Source of the DNA: Falsiroseomonas frigidaquae
GTDB lineage: Bacteria; Pseudomonadota; Alphaproteobacteria; Acetobacterales; Acetobacteraceae
Length of the DNA stretch: 64,000 bases
Assembly: GCF_012163145.1 (NCBI RefSeq)
Contig: NZ_JAAVTX010000002.1
Location: 310,001-374,000, forward strand
Direction of reading: 5' to 3'
The notes under the pieces were generated by a model, which made no database searches, was not told the origin of the DNA, and saw nothing but the letters and a program-made list of their open reading frames with translations. A program made the position numbers and the translations under genes. This document shows, one piece after another, positions 55,192 to 63,567 of this stretch; position 1 is the first letter of the stretch; every line of letters begins with the position of its first letter.

Positions 55192-55283
55192 GGGCCCTGG
55201 GGCTCCTTGGCTCGGGGACTGGTTGAACGCGAGTGTGGTGCGGCGCGGCATGATGAACAAGCGCCGCCCTCGCGAAGCGGCAG

Positions 55284-56378
55284 CTACAGGCCGCGCAGCC
55301 ATGCCAGCATCGGCCGCCACAACGCGGCCTCGGCGTTGCTGCCGGCCGCCATGCCGATATGCCCGGCCGCCGCGGGGTGGATGGCGGCGCGCGGCAGGCG
55401 GGCGGCCAGCGCCTGGGCGGAGGCCGGCGGCACGATGCGGTCCCGCGCCGGCACCGCGACGAAGGCCGGCATCGCCAATGCAGCCGGGTCCACCGCCGCG
55501 CCGGCCACCCGCCAGGCCAGGCGGTGCGGCGTATTGGCGCCGTACCAGCCGCCCAGCGCCTCCCGCGCCACGGGCGCGGCGAGCGGCACGCCGTCATTCA
55601 GCCAATCCTCCAGCGCGACGAATTGCGCGGCGCGCTCGGAAGCCGGGTCGAGCCGGGCGAAGGCGCGGAATTTCTGCGGGATGCCGAAGGGGTCGAGCCC
55701 GGCGAACAGGGTCTGGATGGCATCCACCGGCAGGGTTCCCGTGGCATTCAGCATCGGCTCCAGCCCCGGCAACAGGGCGGCGGCGGCGCGGGCGCGGGTG
55801 GCCTCCGCGGCATCGGCGTGGAAGTCCCAGGGTGTCGCCAGCAGGCCCAGGGCCGAGACGCGGTCCGGCCGCCGCAGCGCCGCGGCCAGGGCCAGCAGCC
55901 CGCCCATGCAATAGCCCACCAGCACCACCGGCCCAGGCAGTGCCGCCAGCGCGCGTTCCAGCCGGCCGGCGATGTAGTCCGTCAGGCTGAAGCGGCGCTC
56001 CGCCTCCCCCGGCCAGCCCCAGTCGAGCAGCAGCGGCCGCACCCCCTGCCCGGCCAGGAAGCGCAGCAGGGACCGCCCCGGCATCAGGTCCAGCACCTGC
56101 GCGCGGTTGACCAGGGACGGCACGAACAGCACCAGGGGCCCCGCCTCGCTTGTCGCATAGTCCAGCAACCGGGACCCGCCTTCCGCCCAGATGACCGGCG
56201 GATCGGGCAGTGTCCGGCTGTAGGGGTGGCGGCGATAGGCGGCGAGGCCGGCCAGCAGCGCCCGGTCGGCGCGCAGCAGCCGGCGGATCACCGCGGCCTG
56301 GAAGGCCTCAGCCGGCTGGTTTGCGGCGGCGACGGCGCCGGCGATCCTTTGCATCTCCGCCTGCCCCGCCAGGGACAT
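55284..56378 (-). CDS. phaC: Polyhydroxyalkanoate synthase PhaC, class III-like
   Basis: PhaC polymerises (R)-3-hydroxyacyl-CoA at the surface of PHB granules. The lipase-like box is [13 protein letters not shown] with the catalytic cysteine, the aspartate is in [10 protein letters not shown] and the histidine in [12 protein letters not shown]; the GHIGM style fits classes III/IV. Start is uncertain: ATG at 56378 (364 residues) follows gcggggatggcacga; alternatives at 56402 and 56354 give 372 or 356 residues. All overlap the end of the PhaE-like gene in another frame by 47-95 bp. Confidence 0.86.
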   Translation of the reverse strand: MSLAGQAEMQRIAGAVAAANQPAEAFQAAVIRRLLRADRALLAGLAAYRRHPYSRTLPDPPVIWAEGGSRLLDYATSEAGPLVLFVPSLVNRAQVLDLMPGRSLLRFLAGQGVRPLLLDWGWPGEAERRFSLTDYIAGRLERALAALPGPVVLVGYCMGGLLALAAALRRPDRVSALGLLATPWDFHADAAEATRARAAAALLPGLEPMLNATGTLPVDAIQTLFAGLDPFGIPQKFRAFARLDPASERAAQFVALEDWLNDGVPLAAPVAREALGGWYGANTPHRLAWRVAGAAVDPAALAMPAFVAVPARDRIVPPASAQALAARLPRAAIHPAAAGHIGMAAGSNAEAALWRPMLAWLRGL

Positions 56379-56946
56379 TCGTGCCATCCCCGCCCGGGAC
56401 ATGCCCGCCGGCAGGCTCCAGCCGGGCCAGCCGGCGTTCGAGTTCGGCGAGCCGGGCGACGAGGGCAGCATCCCCGCGCTCGCGATCGCCGCCATCCCGC
56501 GGCTCGCCGCCAGGATCAGGTGCAGCGGCAGTGGGCGCGGGCCGCGGCGGCGCAGCGGGGCGGTCATGCGCCGGGTTGAACCAGTCGGGCGACCAGCCGG
56601 GCGACCAGCCGGGCGACCAGCCGGGCGGGCCGCCGGAGAAGGGATGGCCGCCAGAGAAGGGATAGCCGAAGGCGTCGGGCGTGCCGAAGGGGTTCGGCCC
56701 GGCGCCCGGCGGCGGGCGTCCGAAGGGGGGCGCGGTGGCGGCGCGCAGCCAGGCGGCGCCGAGCGCCGACCAGGTCGCCGTCATCGCCGCCCAGCCTTCC
56801 GCCGCCTCCCGGTCCGCCGCCAGGCCGGCGATCTCGCTCTGCCACAACGCGATCCAATCCTCGGCCAGGGCCTCCAGTTCCGCGGCCGGATCGTCCCGGC
56901 CCTTCTTGCCCGCTTCGCGGTCGCGCGGGTCGTCGCCTTGCATCAT
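56308..56946 (-). CDS. PhaE-like PHA synthase accessory subunit
   Basis: The 212-residue protein starts MMQGDDPRDREAGKKG after gaggatgg. An N-terminal helix-rich region (residues 20-75: LEALAEDWIALWQSEIAGLAADREA, WAAMTATWSALGAAWLRA) is followed by a Pro/Gly-rich middle with PGWS repeats and a short coiled coil (ALVARLAELERRLARLEP), then a basic tail [12 protein letters not shown]. Class III synthases need PhaE beside PhaC; the position and helical N-terminus fit, but it is shorter than usual (about 350) and sequence similarity is weak to the eye. Its end overlaps phaC. Confidence 0.6.
   Translation of the reverse strand: MMQGDDPRDREAGKKGRDDPAAELEALAEDWIALWQSEIAGLAADREAAEGWAAMTATWSALGAAWLRAATAPPFGRPPPGAGPNPFGTPDAFGYPFSGGHPFSGGPPGWSPGWSPGWSPDWFNPAHDRPAAPPRPAPTAAAPDPGGEPRDGGDRERGDAALVARLAELERRLARLEPAGGHVPGGDGTNVPGGAGGDAKDRRRRRRRKPAG
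56586..56621. repeat. 12 bp in-frame tandem repeat x3 in the PhaE-like gene
   Basis: Three copies of cgggcgaccagc encode PGWS repeats on the minus strand; a partial fourth follows. The 12-mer differs by one base from the GAF-gene repeat at 17061. Confidence 0.8.
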
Positions 56947-56982
56947 CCATCCTCAAGGGCAGAAGCCCATCTCCGCTGCCCC

Positions 56983-57025
56983 GCGGCCGAAGGGCCGCGC
57001 GGATACAACGCGGCCAATGGGCCGC
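56983..57025. repeat. Two GCGGCC-N4-GGCCGC hairpins before phaR
   Basis: Perfect hairpins gcggcc-gaag-ggccgc (56983-56998) and gcggcc-aatg-ggccgc (57010-57025) have the same six-base arms as the four hairpins after groES. A degenerate third lies near 57037. Confidence 0.7.
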
Positions 57026-57078
57026 GCAGGTGAAACGCGGCAGGCAGGCCGCCTGGTTGCAGCGCAGTACGATTTTCA

Positions 57079-57092
57079 GAAACAGGTGTTTC
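57079..57092. promoter_or_regulatory. Inverted repeat between phaE-like gene and phaR, possible PhaR operator
   Basis: gaaaca-gg-tgtttc is a perfect inverted repeat, flanked by tgcagcgcagtacg (about 57058) and gcaatgcagcgcgtg (about 57098). TGC-rich sites are described for PhaR autoregulation, and this is the shared region between phaR and the divergent phaEC genes. Assignment is inference. Confidence 0.35.
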
Positions 57093-57156
57093 GCACCGCA
57101 ATGCAGCGCGTGATAGGATTATGGCAGCGGCAGGGCCGCCAGGGGAAACAAGACGC

Positions 57157-57810
57157 ATGGCGCAGGATACGATCCAGGCAGGTGCGGGCCAAGCAGGGCC
57201 CCAGGCGGGACCGGCCGACGGTCACGACGCCCCGGCCCAGCCGCCGGTTGTGGTGAAGAAATACGCCAACCGACGCCTCTACAACACAGAATCCTCCTCC
57301 TACGTCACGCTGGAGGATCTTGCCGTGATGGTCCGCCACGGCCGGCATTTCGTGGTCTATGACGCGAAATCCGGGGAGGACATCACCCGCGGCGTGCTGA
57401 CCCAGATCATCGTCGAGGAGGAGTCGAAGGGCCGCAACCTGCTGCCGACGTCCTTCCTGCGGCAGATCATCGGCTTCTACGGCGACAGCATGCAGTCGCT
57501 GGTGCCGCGCTACCTGGAATCCATGATGGGCGCCTTCTCCCGCCAGCATGACCAGGTGCGCAAGACGGTGGAGACGACCATGGGCGGCTTCATGCCGTTC
57601 CCGAACCTGGACGAGATCGGCAAGCAGAACTTGGCGATGATGGAGCGGGCGATGAGCCTGTTCGCCCCGTTCCGCCCCACCGCCGAGCAGCCCGAGCAGA
57701 CCCCGGAAGCCGCCAGGCTCGCCGCCCTGCAACAGGAACTCGAAGTGCTGCGCCAGCAGATCGAGCATTTCAAGGCAGCGGCGGCCGCCGTGCACGACGA
57801 CAAGCGCTGA
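57157..57810 (+). CDS. phaR: Polyhydroxyalkanoate synthesis repressor PhaR
   Basis: The ATG at 57157 gives 217 residues; an upstream GTG-less extension to 57121 has no ribosome site. The PHB/PHA accumulation regulator DNA-binding domain is unmistakable: VVVKKYANRRLYNTESSSYV and LEDLAVMVRHGRHFVVYDAKSGEDITR, then ILTQIIVEEE-like GVLTQIIVEEESKGRNLLP. PhaR senses PHB granules and represses phasin and its own gene. The C-terminus has a coiled coil (LAALQQELEVLRQQIEHFK). It is divergent from the phaE-like/phaC/phaA genes. Confidence 0.94.
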   Translation: MAQDTIQAGAGQAGPQAGPADGHDAPAQPPVVVKKYANRRLYNTESSSYVTLEDLAVMVRHGRHFVVYDAKSGEDITRGVLTQIIVEEESKGRNLLPTSFLRQIIGFYGDSMQSLVPRYLESMMGAFSRQHDQVRKTVETTMGGFMPFPNLDEIGKQNLAMMERAMSLFAPFRPTAEQPEQTPEAARLAALQQELEVLRQQIEHFKAAAAAVHDDKR

Positions 57811-57975
57811 CGAAAAATTACCCGATATCCTGGCGTTGAACCGTGCTTCCCGGTTGCGCCCGCGCGCCCCGAGGCGACAATCACGGCCTTGTCATGCGCG
57901 CGAGAGGCGAACGCGTGAGCATTGTCCCACCAGATGTGGCGGTGCACCACGCCACCGGCACCAGGGGTCAGGTCG

Positions 57976-58407
57976 ATGATGGAAACTGAGGATGAGGCCG
58001 GCCAGGAACTGGCCGGGGAACGGCCCGGCCAGCGCGCCAGCGCGGCGGACCGGCATGTGGGTGCGCGTATCCGCGAACGGCGCGTGATGATGGGCCTGTC
58101 GCAGCAGCAACTGGCCAAGCTGATCGGCGTGACCTACCAGCAGGCGCATAAGTATGAGCGCGGCTTGAACCGCATCTCGGCCGGGCGGTTGTTCGAGATC
58201 GGCCAGGTGCTGGGCGTTCCGGTTTCCTGGTTCTTCGAGGGACTGACCCGCGACAGCCCGGAGCCGGATGTCACCCCGCGCCAGCGCATGTGCCTGGAGC
58301 TGGCCCGCAACTTCGCGCTGATCGACAATGAGAAGCACCAGGAAGCGTTGAGCCAGATGGCCCGCGCCCTGGCGGCGCAATCCCAGGCCGAGCGCGGCGA
58401 CAGCTGA
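57976..58407 (+). CDS. XRE family helix-turn-helix regulator
   Basis: The ATG at 57976 gives 143 residues. The HTH_3 domain spans about residues 25-85: VGARIRERRVMMGLSQQQLAKLIGVTYQQAHKYERGLNRISAGRLFEIGQVLGVPVSWFFEG. This sequence type is common in alphaproteobacteria, where relatives regulate diverse genes. A possible promoter is ttgcgc (57854) and gacaat (57876) with a 16 bp spacer. Target genes are unknown. It follows phaR on the same strand by 165 bp. Confidence 0.88.
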   Translation: MMETEDEAGQELAGERPGQRASAADRHVGARIRERRVMMGLSQQQLAKLIGVTYQQAHKYERGLNRISAGRLFEIGQVLGVPVSWFFEGLTRDSPEPDVTPRQRMCLELARNFALIDNEKHQEALSQMARALAAQSQAERGDS

Positions 58408-58426
58408 ATCGGGCCGGGCCGTCGGC

Positions 58427-60136
58427 CTACCGGCCGTACCAGCCTGGCGCGAGCACCCAAAGCCCGTCGCGCTGGCCGAGCAGGTCCCGCGCCGGATCGA
58501 TGCGGGCTTCGGCCAGCCGCCGCGTCACCGCGTCCCGCAACACATACAGCGTGCCCGGCTCCCACCGCCCCGTGGTGAAATCGGCCAAAGTGCGGCGGCG
58601 CAGGGCGGCGATGGCCGCGGGATCGACGCGGGAGTGGTAGGCGGCATCGGTCGGCAGGCCGCGCGGCGCGGCAAAGCGGGCGATCGGTTCCCAATAGGTG
58701 CCGAAATTCTCCGCCGGCACGGCGCGGATGCGCCGGTAGCGGCGCCCGGCCTCGGCCCAGAACGGGTCCGGCAGCCGTTCCGCCGCCACCGCGGGCGCGG
58801 CGGCCACCAGGGCACGGAAGCGGCCCATGCCGGCCTGGATATCCACCACCTGCAAGGCCAGCAGCCCCGCCATCACCCAGCGTAGCCTGATGATGCCCGG
58901 CCGGTGGCTGCCCATCCGGTGCGACAGCCCGGCAATGGCGGCGAAGATCGCGGCATAGGCCAGCGGCCAGAAGAACCGCTCGGAGGCGCGCAGCATGTCC
59001 GCCAGCCGCAGGATCGGCGCCGGCAGGTCGAACTCCAGGACGATGCGGCCACCGATCGCGACATGGTTCGAGATGGCGAAGGCGAGCATCCCGGCCAGCG
59101 CCAGCACCAGCACCGCATGCCGCCGCAACAGCGGCCGCAGCGTGCCGCGCGGCGCCAGCACCAGCGCCAGGACCAGCAGCAGCAGCGTGCCGGCGCCGAG
59201 ATAGGACCCGCCGGCCTCCCAATGCCGCAGGCCGGGCAGGGCGGGCAGCAGCCAGCCCCATTCCACCGCATCGAAGGGCGCCGTCAGGTCGAACTGGGAA
59301 TGGCCGTAATGCACGCCCATCGGCAGCACATCCCCGCCCAGGGTGAAGTAGCCCGCCAGCCACAGCGCGCCCGCCACCACCGGCGGCACCGGCCATTGCG
59401 CCAGCAGCGGCCGCGGCGAGGCCGCCCGCAGCGCCCGGCCTAGCGCATCCGCCGCCCACAGCCCGCCGCACATCGCCATGACATAGGGGTTGAGCATCGC
59501 CACGATGCCGAGGCAGGCGGCCCATTGCAGCGCCTGGCGGCGCGGGTCCGGCCGCAGGCACAGCCACAGCGCCCAGAGCAGCGCCCATTGCGAGACCAGC
59601 GCGAAATGGCCGCCCATCCGGTTCAGCAGCAGCGGCTGCCAGGCGAACAGCAGCGCCCCCAACGCCCGCGCCACCGGGTCGGGCACCGCCAGCCCCAGCA
59701 GGCGCCAGGCCAGCCCGGCCTGCAGCGCCGCGCTCAGCACCATCCAGGGGCCCCAGTATTGCGCGATCTCCACCCAGGGCCGCAGCGCCTTAGCCAGCAT
59801 CGCCCCCAGCGGTACCGCATCGACGTAGAAGATGGCGCTGGACAGCTCCAGCCCGTAATCCGGGTTCAGCGTCGGCGGCCAGGACCAGGGCGAGCGGGCG
59901 TAGTAGGTCCAGGCCGAGAGATAGGCGACGGGATCGGGCCCCAGCGTGCCGTGCAGCAGCCAGCCAAGGTCGTTGATGTCCAGGATGCGCGGCCCGAGCG
60001 TCGCCAGCGCCGCCAGCGCTCCGCCGCATACCGCCACCAGCGCCATCACCCGCCGCAGCACCAGGCTGGCGGATGCGGAGGTGGGGGCGGGCAGCGCCAT
60101 GGCCGGCGAGGCCTCGGGAGCAGTCAGCGAAGGCAT
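58427..60136 (-). CDS. Polytopic membrane protein, possible GT-C-like glycosyltransferase
   Basis: The ATG at 60136 gives 569 residues; the frame to 60250 is open but uninterpretable. About ten to twelve membrane helices fill residues 25-430, with a soluble C-terminal portion (PDPFWAEAGRRYRRIRAV onward). The early luminal-type loop DINDLGWLLHGTLGPDPVAYLSAWTYYARSPW and the helix pattern resemble DUF6311-type membrane proteins and GT-C transferases using lipid-linked sugars. I cannot point to a certified catalytic motif. It is convergent with the XRE gene. Confidence 0.65.
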   Translation of the reverse strand: MPSLTAPEASPAMALPAPTSASASLVLRRVMALVAVCGGALAALATLGPRILDINDLGWLLHGTLGPDPVAYLSAWTYYARSPWSWPPTLNPDYGLELSSAIFYVDAVPLGAMLAKALRPWVEIAQYWGPWMVLSAALQAGLAWRLLGLAVPDPVARALGALLFAWQPLLLNRMGGHFALVSQWALLWALWLCLRPDPRRQALQWAACLGIVAMLNPYVMAMCGGLWAADALGRALRAASPRPLLAQWPVPPVVAGALWLAGYFTLGGDVLPMGVHYGHSQFDLTAPFDAVEWGWLLPALPGLRHWEAGGSYLGAGTLLLLVLALVLAPRGTLRPLLRRHAVLVLALAGMLAFAISNHVAIGGRIVLEFDLPAPILRLADMLRASERFFWPLAYAAIFAAIAGLSHRMGSHRPGIIRLRWVMAGLLALQVVDIQAGMGRFRALVAAAPAVAAERLPDPFWAEAGRRYRRIRAVPAENFGTYWEPIARFAAPRGLPTDAAYHSRVDPAAIAALRRRTLADFTTGRWEPGTLYVLRDAVTRRLAEARIDPARDLLGQRDGLWVLAPGWYGR

Positions 60137-60373
60137 TGGCGGCGCGGCATGAAAGTTCCACCCTGTCCTTCGCGGCTGGGCGCCCTTCTGGCGAGGCGCC
60201 TGCCCATCCACGATTACTGGCGGGCGGATCTGCCGCCCGCTCACCATCACGTGAGCCTAAGGGTGGCGGCGGGCCTGGGCAAGTCGGCCGTGTGAGCGGC
60301 CCTTGGCGCACGGCCGCCCCGCTCCAACCTGCCCGAGACCCATCGGCCGCACCCGGCCAGGAGGAAGCCCCAG

Positions 60374-61111
60374 ATGATATTCATGCCGCGCCGCCGCCTG
60401 CTGCAAGCCACACTTCCGGTTGCCCTGGCCACCCTCCTGCCCGGCCACGCCTGGGCCCAGGCCGCGGCGGGGGAGGCGCCCTCCGGCCCCTATACCCAGG
60501 CCGCCATGCCATACGCCTTCGGCGCCAATGAGGCGGCGATCGATGCGCGGACCATGGAGCTGCATTACCGCTTCCACCATGGCGGCCAGGTCGCCGGGCT
60601 GAACCGGGCGCTGCGCGAGCACGGCCAGCTTTCGGCCCTGCCGCTGGATGAATTGCTGGGCAAGCTGAACGAGGTGCCGGAGGCGGTCCGCAGCGCGGTC
60701 CGCAACAATGGCGGCGGCCACGCCAACCATACCATGTTCTGGGAGATCATGGGCGGCCAGGGGGGCGAACCGCAGGGCGAGCTCGCCGAGGCGATCACCC
60801 GCGACTTCACCGACTTCGCCAGCTTCCGCAATCGCTTCAACGGCGCCGCCAACGGCGTGTTCGGCAGCGGCTGGGCCTTCGTCACGGTGAACCGCGAGGG
60901 TCGCCTGGCCCTGGTCACCAAGGGTGGCCAGGACACGCCGCTGATGGATGGCCAGCGGGTGCTGATGGGCAACGACGTCTGGGAACACGCCTATTACCTG
61001 CGCTACCAGAACCGCCGCGCCGAATACACCGGCAATTGGTGGAACGTGCTGGACTGGCAGAAGATCGGCTCGCGCTACGCCGCGGCCAAGGCCGGCACGC
61101 TGCGGGTCTGA
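60374..61111 (+). CDS. Exported superoxide dismutase, Mn-type with Tyr34 replaced by Gln
   Basis: The ATG at 60374, after ggaggaagccccag, starts a twin-arginine-like signal (MPRRRLLQATLPVALATLL, cleavage near AWAQA), so the enzyme is periplasmic; 245 residues total. Metal ligands are present: His in MELHYRFHH (His26), His in GGHANHTMFW (His81), Asp and His in GNDVWEHAYYLR (Asp167, His171). GGQDTPLM gives the Mn-type glutamine 146. Position 34, nearly always Tyr in HHxxYV, is Gln here (HHGGQV). It disproportionates superoxide outside the cytoplasm. Confidence 0.9.
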   Translation: MIFMPRRRLLQATLPVALATLLPGHAWAQAAAGEAPSGPYTQAAMPYAFGANEAAIDARTMELHYRFHHGGQVAGLNRALREHGQLSALPLDELLGKLNEVPEAVRSAVRNNGGGHANHTMFWEIMGGQGGEPQGELAEAITRDFTDFASFRNRFNGAANGVFGSGWAFVTVNREGRLALVTKGGQDTPLMDGQRVLMGNDVWEHAYYLRYQNRRAEYTGNWWNVLDWQKIGSRYAAAKAGTLRV

Positions 61112-61127
61112 CGCGGAAGGTCCGGGC

Positions 61128-61152
61128 GGGCGGGGCGGCGCGCGCCCCGCCC
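61128..61152. terminator. Bidirectional hairpin between sod and NIPSNAP genes
   Basis: A perfect 9 bp stem gggcggggc/gccccgccc with a 7-nt loop lies between two convergent stop codons. T-runs are lacking, but position and stability favour a shared terminator. Confidence 0.5.
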
Positions 61153-61160
61153 TGCCCTAT

Positions 61161-61493
61161 CTACTTCTTGGCCTGGAAGGCGCTGAAGAAGCCGGTCGGC
61201 TTGATGATGCGGTTTTCCATCTTCACCAGCAGGCCGCGCGCGCCGGCCTCGGTCAGGTATTCGCCCCAGGCCGGGTCGGCCGCCATCGCGGTGCGGCGGC
61301 GCTCGCGGTCGCCCTGGTCGGCATAGCCCCACATATGCACCACGGTGTTCAGCGCGCCCTCCACCGTGGTGTACCAGCCGAGGCAATTCTCCAGGTACTT
61401 CAGCTGCAACGGCCAGGCCTTTGCCTCATACAGCGCGACGAACTCCGGCAGCTTGTTCGGCAGCGTGGTGTAGATCCGCAGGTCGACGATCAT
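61161..61493 (-). CDS. NIPSNAP family protein
   Basis: The ATG at 61493, after gaggggaccaggg, gives 110 residues; the upstream frame is spurious. The NIPSNAP ferredoxin-like fold is indicated by [23 protein letters not shown] and [26 protein letters not shown]. Such proteins act in catabolic or signalling roles that are mostly unknown. Confidence 0.85.
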   Translation of the reverse strand: MIVDLRIYTTLPNKLPEFVALYEAKAWPLQLKYLENCLGWYTTVEGALNTVVHMWGYADQGDRERRRTAMAADPAWGEYLTEAGARGLLVKMENRIIKPTGFFSAFQAKK

Positions 61494-61681
61494 CCCTGGT
61501 CCCCTCCTTCTGGCGCCGGCATGGCGCGGTCTTTCCGCCGCCAGCATGGCGCGCCGCGGCGGCCGCGCCCAGCCGGGGCGGGCGGCCCGGCGCGGCAAAT
61601 CCGCTGCAATCCGTTCATCATGCTGCTGTCACGGCGACGTCATGCGGTGCTTGTATAGCCCGGCTTGAGAAGGGGCATTCC

Positions 61682-62515
61682 ATGCTGGAACTGCGGGGCC
61701 TTACGCGGCGCTTCGGCGCCGTCACGGCCGTCAACGATGTGAAGCTTTTCATACCGGACGGCCAGATGGTCGGCGTGATCGGCCGCTCCGGCGCCGGCAA
61801 GTCGACCCTGCTCCGCATGATCAACCGCCTGACGGAGCCTTCCGCCGGCCAGGTGATCTATGGCGGGCGGGACATCACCGCGCTGCGCGGTGCGGAGCTG
61901 CGCCGCTGGCGCACCGACTGCGCCATGATCTTCCAGCAGTTCAACCTGGTGCAACGGCTGGACGTGCTGACCAATGTCCTGGTCGGAAGGCTGAACCACC
62001 GCCCCGGCCTGATGGGCACCGTGACCAGCCTGCTGAAGATGTTCACCGCGCGGGAGCGCGCCATGGCGCTGGCCGCGCTGGACCGCTTCGACCTGGCGGA
62101 AGTCGCGCTGCAGCGCGCGGACACACTCTCCGGCGGCCAGCAGCAGCGCGTCGCCATCTGCCGTGCCCTGTTGCAGGAACCCCGCCTGATGCTGGCGGAT
62201 GAGCCGATCGCCAGCCTGGACCCGCGCAACGCCAAGACCGTGATGGATGCGCTGCGCCAGGTGAACCGGGAAGACGGCATCACCGTGCTGACCAACCTGC
62301 ACCACCTGACCACCGCGCGGCAGTATTGTGACCGCATCGTCGCCATGCAGGCCGGCCGCGTGATGTTCGACGGCACCCCGGCGGAGCTGACCGCCGCGCG
62401 GGTGCAGGAGATCTACGGCGTCACCGAGGACGAGTTCGAGGACCAGGCGCAGGAGGCGGTGAGCCCCGCCGCGCGCCCGGGCCTCCGCACGCAGCCCGGC
62501 CTCGCCGTCGCCTGA
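61682..62515 (+). CDS. phnC: Phosphonate/phosphite-type ABC transporter ATP-binding protein
   Basis: The ATG at 61682 gives 277 residues. Walker A is GRSGAGKST, the signature [16 protein letters not shown], and Walker [38 protein letters not shown] and LNHRP are typical of PhnC. It powers uptake of phosphonate, phosphite or related phosphorus compounds with the PhnD and PhnE genes that follow. The C-terminus extends past the ABC domain by about 30 residues ([11 protein letters not shown]). A longer frame to 61421 is not supported by a ribosome site. Confidence 0.92.
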   Translation: MLELRGLTRRFGAVTAVNDVKLFIPDGQMVGVIGRSGAGKSTLLRMINRLTEPSAGQVIYGGRDITALRGAELRRWRTDCAMIFQQFNLVQRLDVLTNVLVGRLNHRPGLMGTVTSLLKMFTARERAMALAALDRFDLAEVALQRADTLSGGQQQRVAICRALLQEPRLMLADEPIASLDPRNAKTVMDALRQVNREDGITVLTNLHHLTTARQYCDRIVAMQAGRVMFDGTPAELTAARVQEIYGVTEDEFEDQAQEAVSPAARPGLRTQPGLAVA

Positions 62516-62580
62516 CGGGGCGGCGTGGTCGGCGGAATCAACCCAGCCTCCCCTGGCAAGCCTCCCCTGGAGAAACCCGC

Positions 62581-63558
62581 ATGATCACCCGTCGCCTTCT
62601 GGTTGCCGGCGCCACGCTGGCGCCCTTCGCCGCGCGCGCCCAGGGCAGCGCCCCGGCCGCCGCTCCCGCCATGCCGGCCTCCGGCCGCCGCGCCTGGGCG
62701 CAGCAGGTGCCGCAGCTGCGCCTCGGCCTGCTGGGCGGGGAGAATGAGCAGGACCGCCTGGGCCGCTACGAGGCCTATCGCGCCCTGCTGGAGACCACCT
62801 TCGGCATCCCCGTGCGCCTGTTCCCGGCCGCCGACTATGCCGGCGTGATGCAGGCCTTCAGCGCCCGGCAGATCGAGGGCGCAGCGATGGGCGCCTCCGC
62901 CTATGCCGGCGCCTGGCTCGACACCAACGGCGGCGTGGAGCCGCTGTGGGTGGCGCGGGAGGCCGATGGCGGCATCTCCTACGTCTCCGTCATGGTTGTG
63001 CGCGCCGATAGCGGCGTCACGAGCCTGGAACAGCTGCGCGGCAAGTCGCTCGCCTGGGCGGACGCCAACTCCACCTCCGGCTACCTGGTGCCGCGCTCCG
63101 AGCTGCGCGCGGCCGGCATCGGCACCGAATCCGGCCAGTACTTCTCCCGCACCGGCTTCGGCGGCGGGCATGAGCAGGCGGTGGTCGCGGTGCTGCAGCG
63201 CCAGTACGATGCGGCGGTCACCTGGGCCTCGGGCCAGGGCGAGGTCAGCCAGGGCTTCACCCGCGGCAACCTGCGCGCCATGGTGGAAAAGGGCATGCTG
63301 AACATGGCCGACCTGCGCATCATCTGGACCTCGGCGCCGATCCTGAACGGCCCGATGACGGTCCGGAAGGACCTGCCGGCGGCCTTCAAGAAGGACTTCA
63401 CCGATTTCCACCTGGCGCTCGCCACCGCCCATCCGCAGATCTACGCCCAGGTCGAGCGCGGCGGCGGCCAGGGCTATGCCCCGGTGACGCATGAGATGTT
63501 CGAGCCGATCGTGCGCCTGCGCCGCGAGGAAGCGGCCGAACGCCGCCGCCGGTCCTAA
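62581..63558 (+). CDS. phnD: Phosphonate/phosphite-type ABC transporter substrate-binding protein
   Basis: The 325-residue protein has a short export signal (MITRRLLVAGATLAPFAARA), then the PhnD/PtxB-like periplasmic binding fold: LRLGLLGGENEQDRLGRYEAYR, the IPVRLFPAADYAGVMQAF segment, SYVSVMVVRADSG, LAWADANSTSGYLVPRSEL and IIWTSAPILNGPMTVRKDL. The ADxxSTSG motif contacts the phosphonate oxygens in this family. The solute is not certain. It lies between phnC and phnE on one operon. Confidence 0.9.
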   Translation: MITRRLLVAGATLAPFAARAQGSAPAAAPAMPASGRRAWAQQVPQLRLGLLGGENEQDRLGRYEAYRALLETTFGIPVRLFPAADYAGVMQAFSARQIEGAAMGASAYAGAWLDTNGGVEPLWVAREADGGISYVSVMVVRADSGVTSLEQLRGKSLAWADANSTSGYLVPRSELRAAGIGTESGQYFSRTGFGGGHEQAVVAVLQRQYDAAVTWASGQGEVSQGFTRGNLRAMVEKGMLNMADLRIIWTSAPILNGPMTVRKDLPAAFKKDFTDFHLALATAHPQIYAQVERGGGQGYAPVTHEMFEPIVRLRREEAAERRRRS

Positions 63559-63567
63559 GCCACTTCC

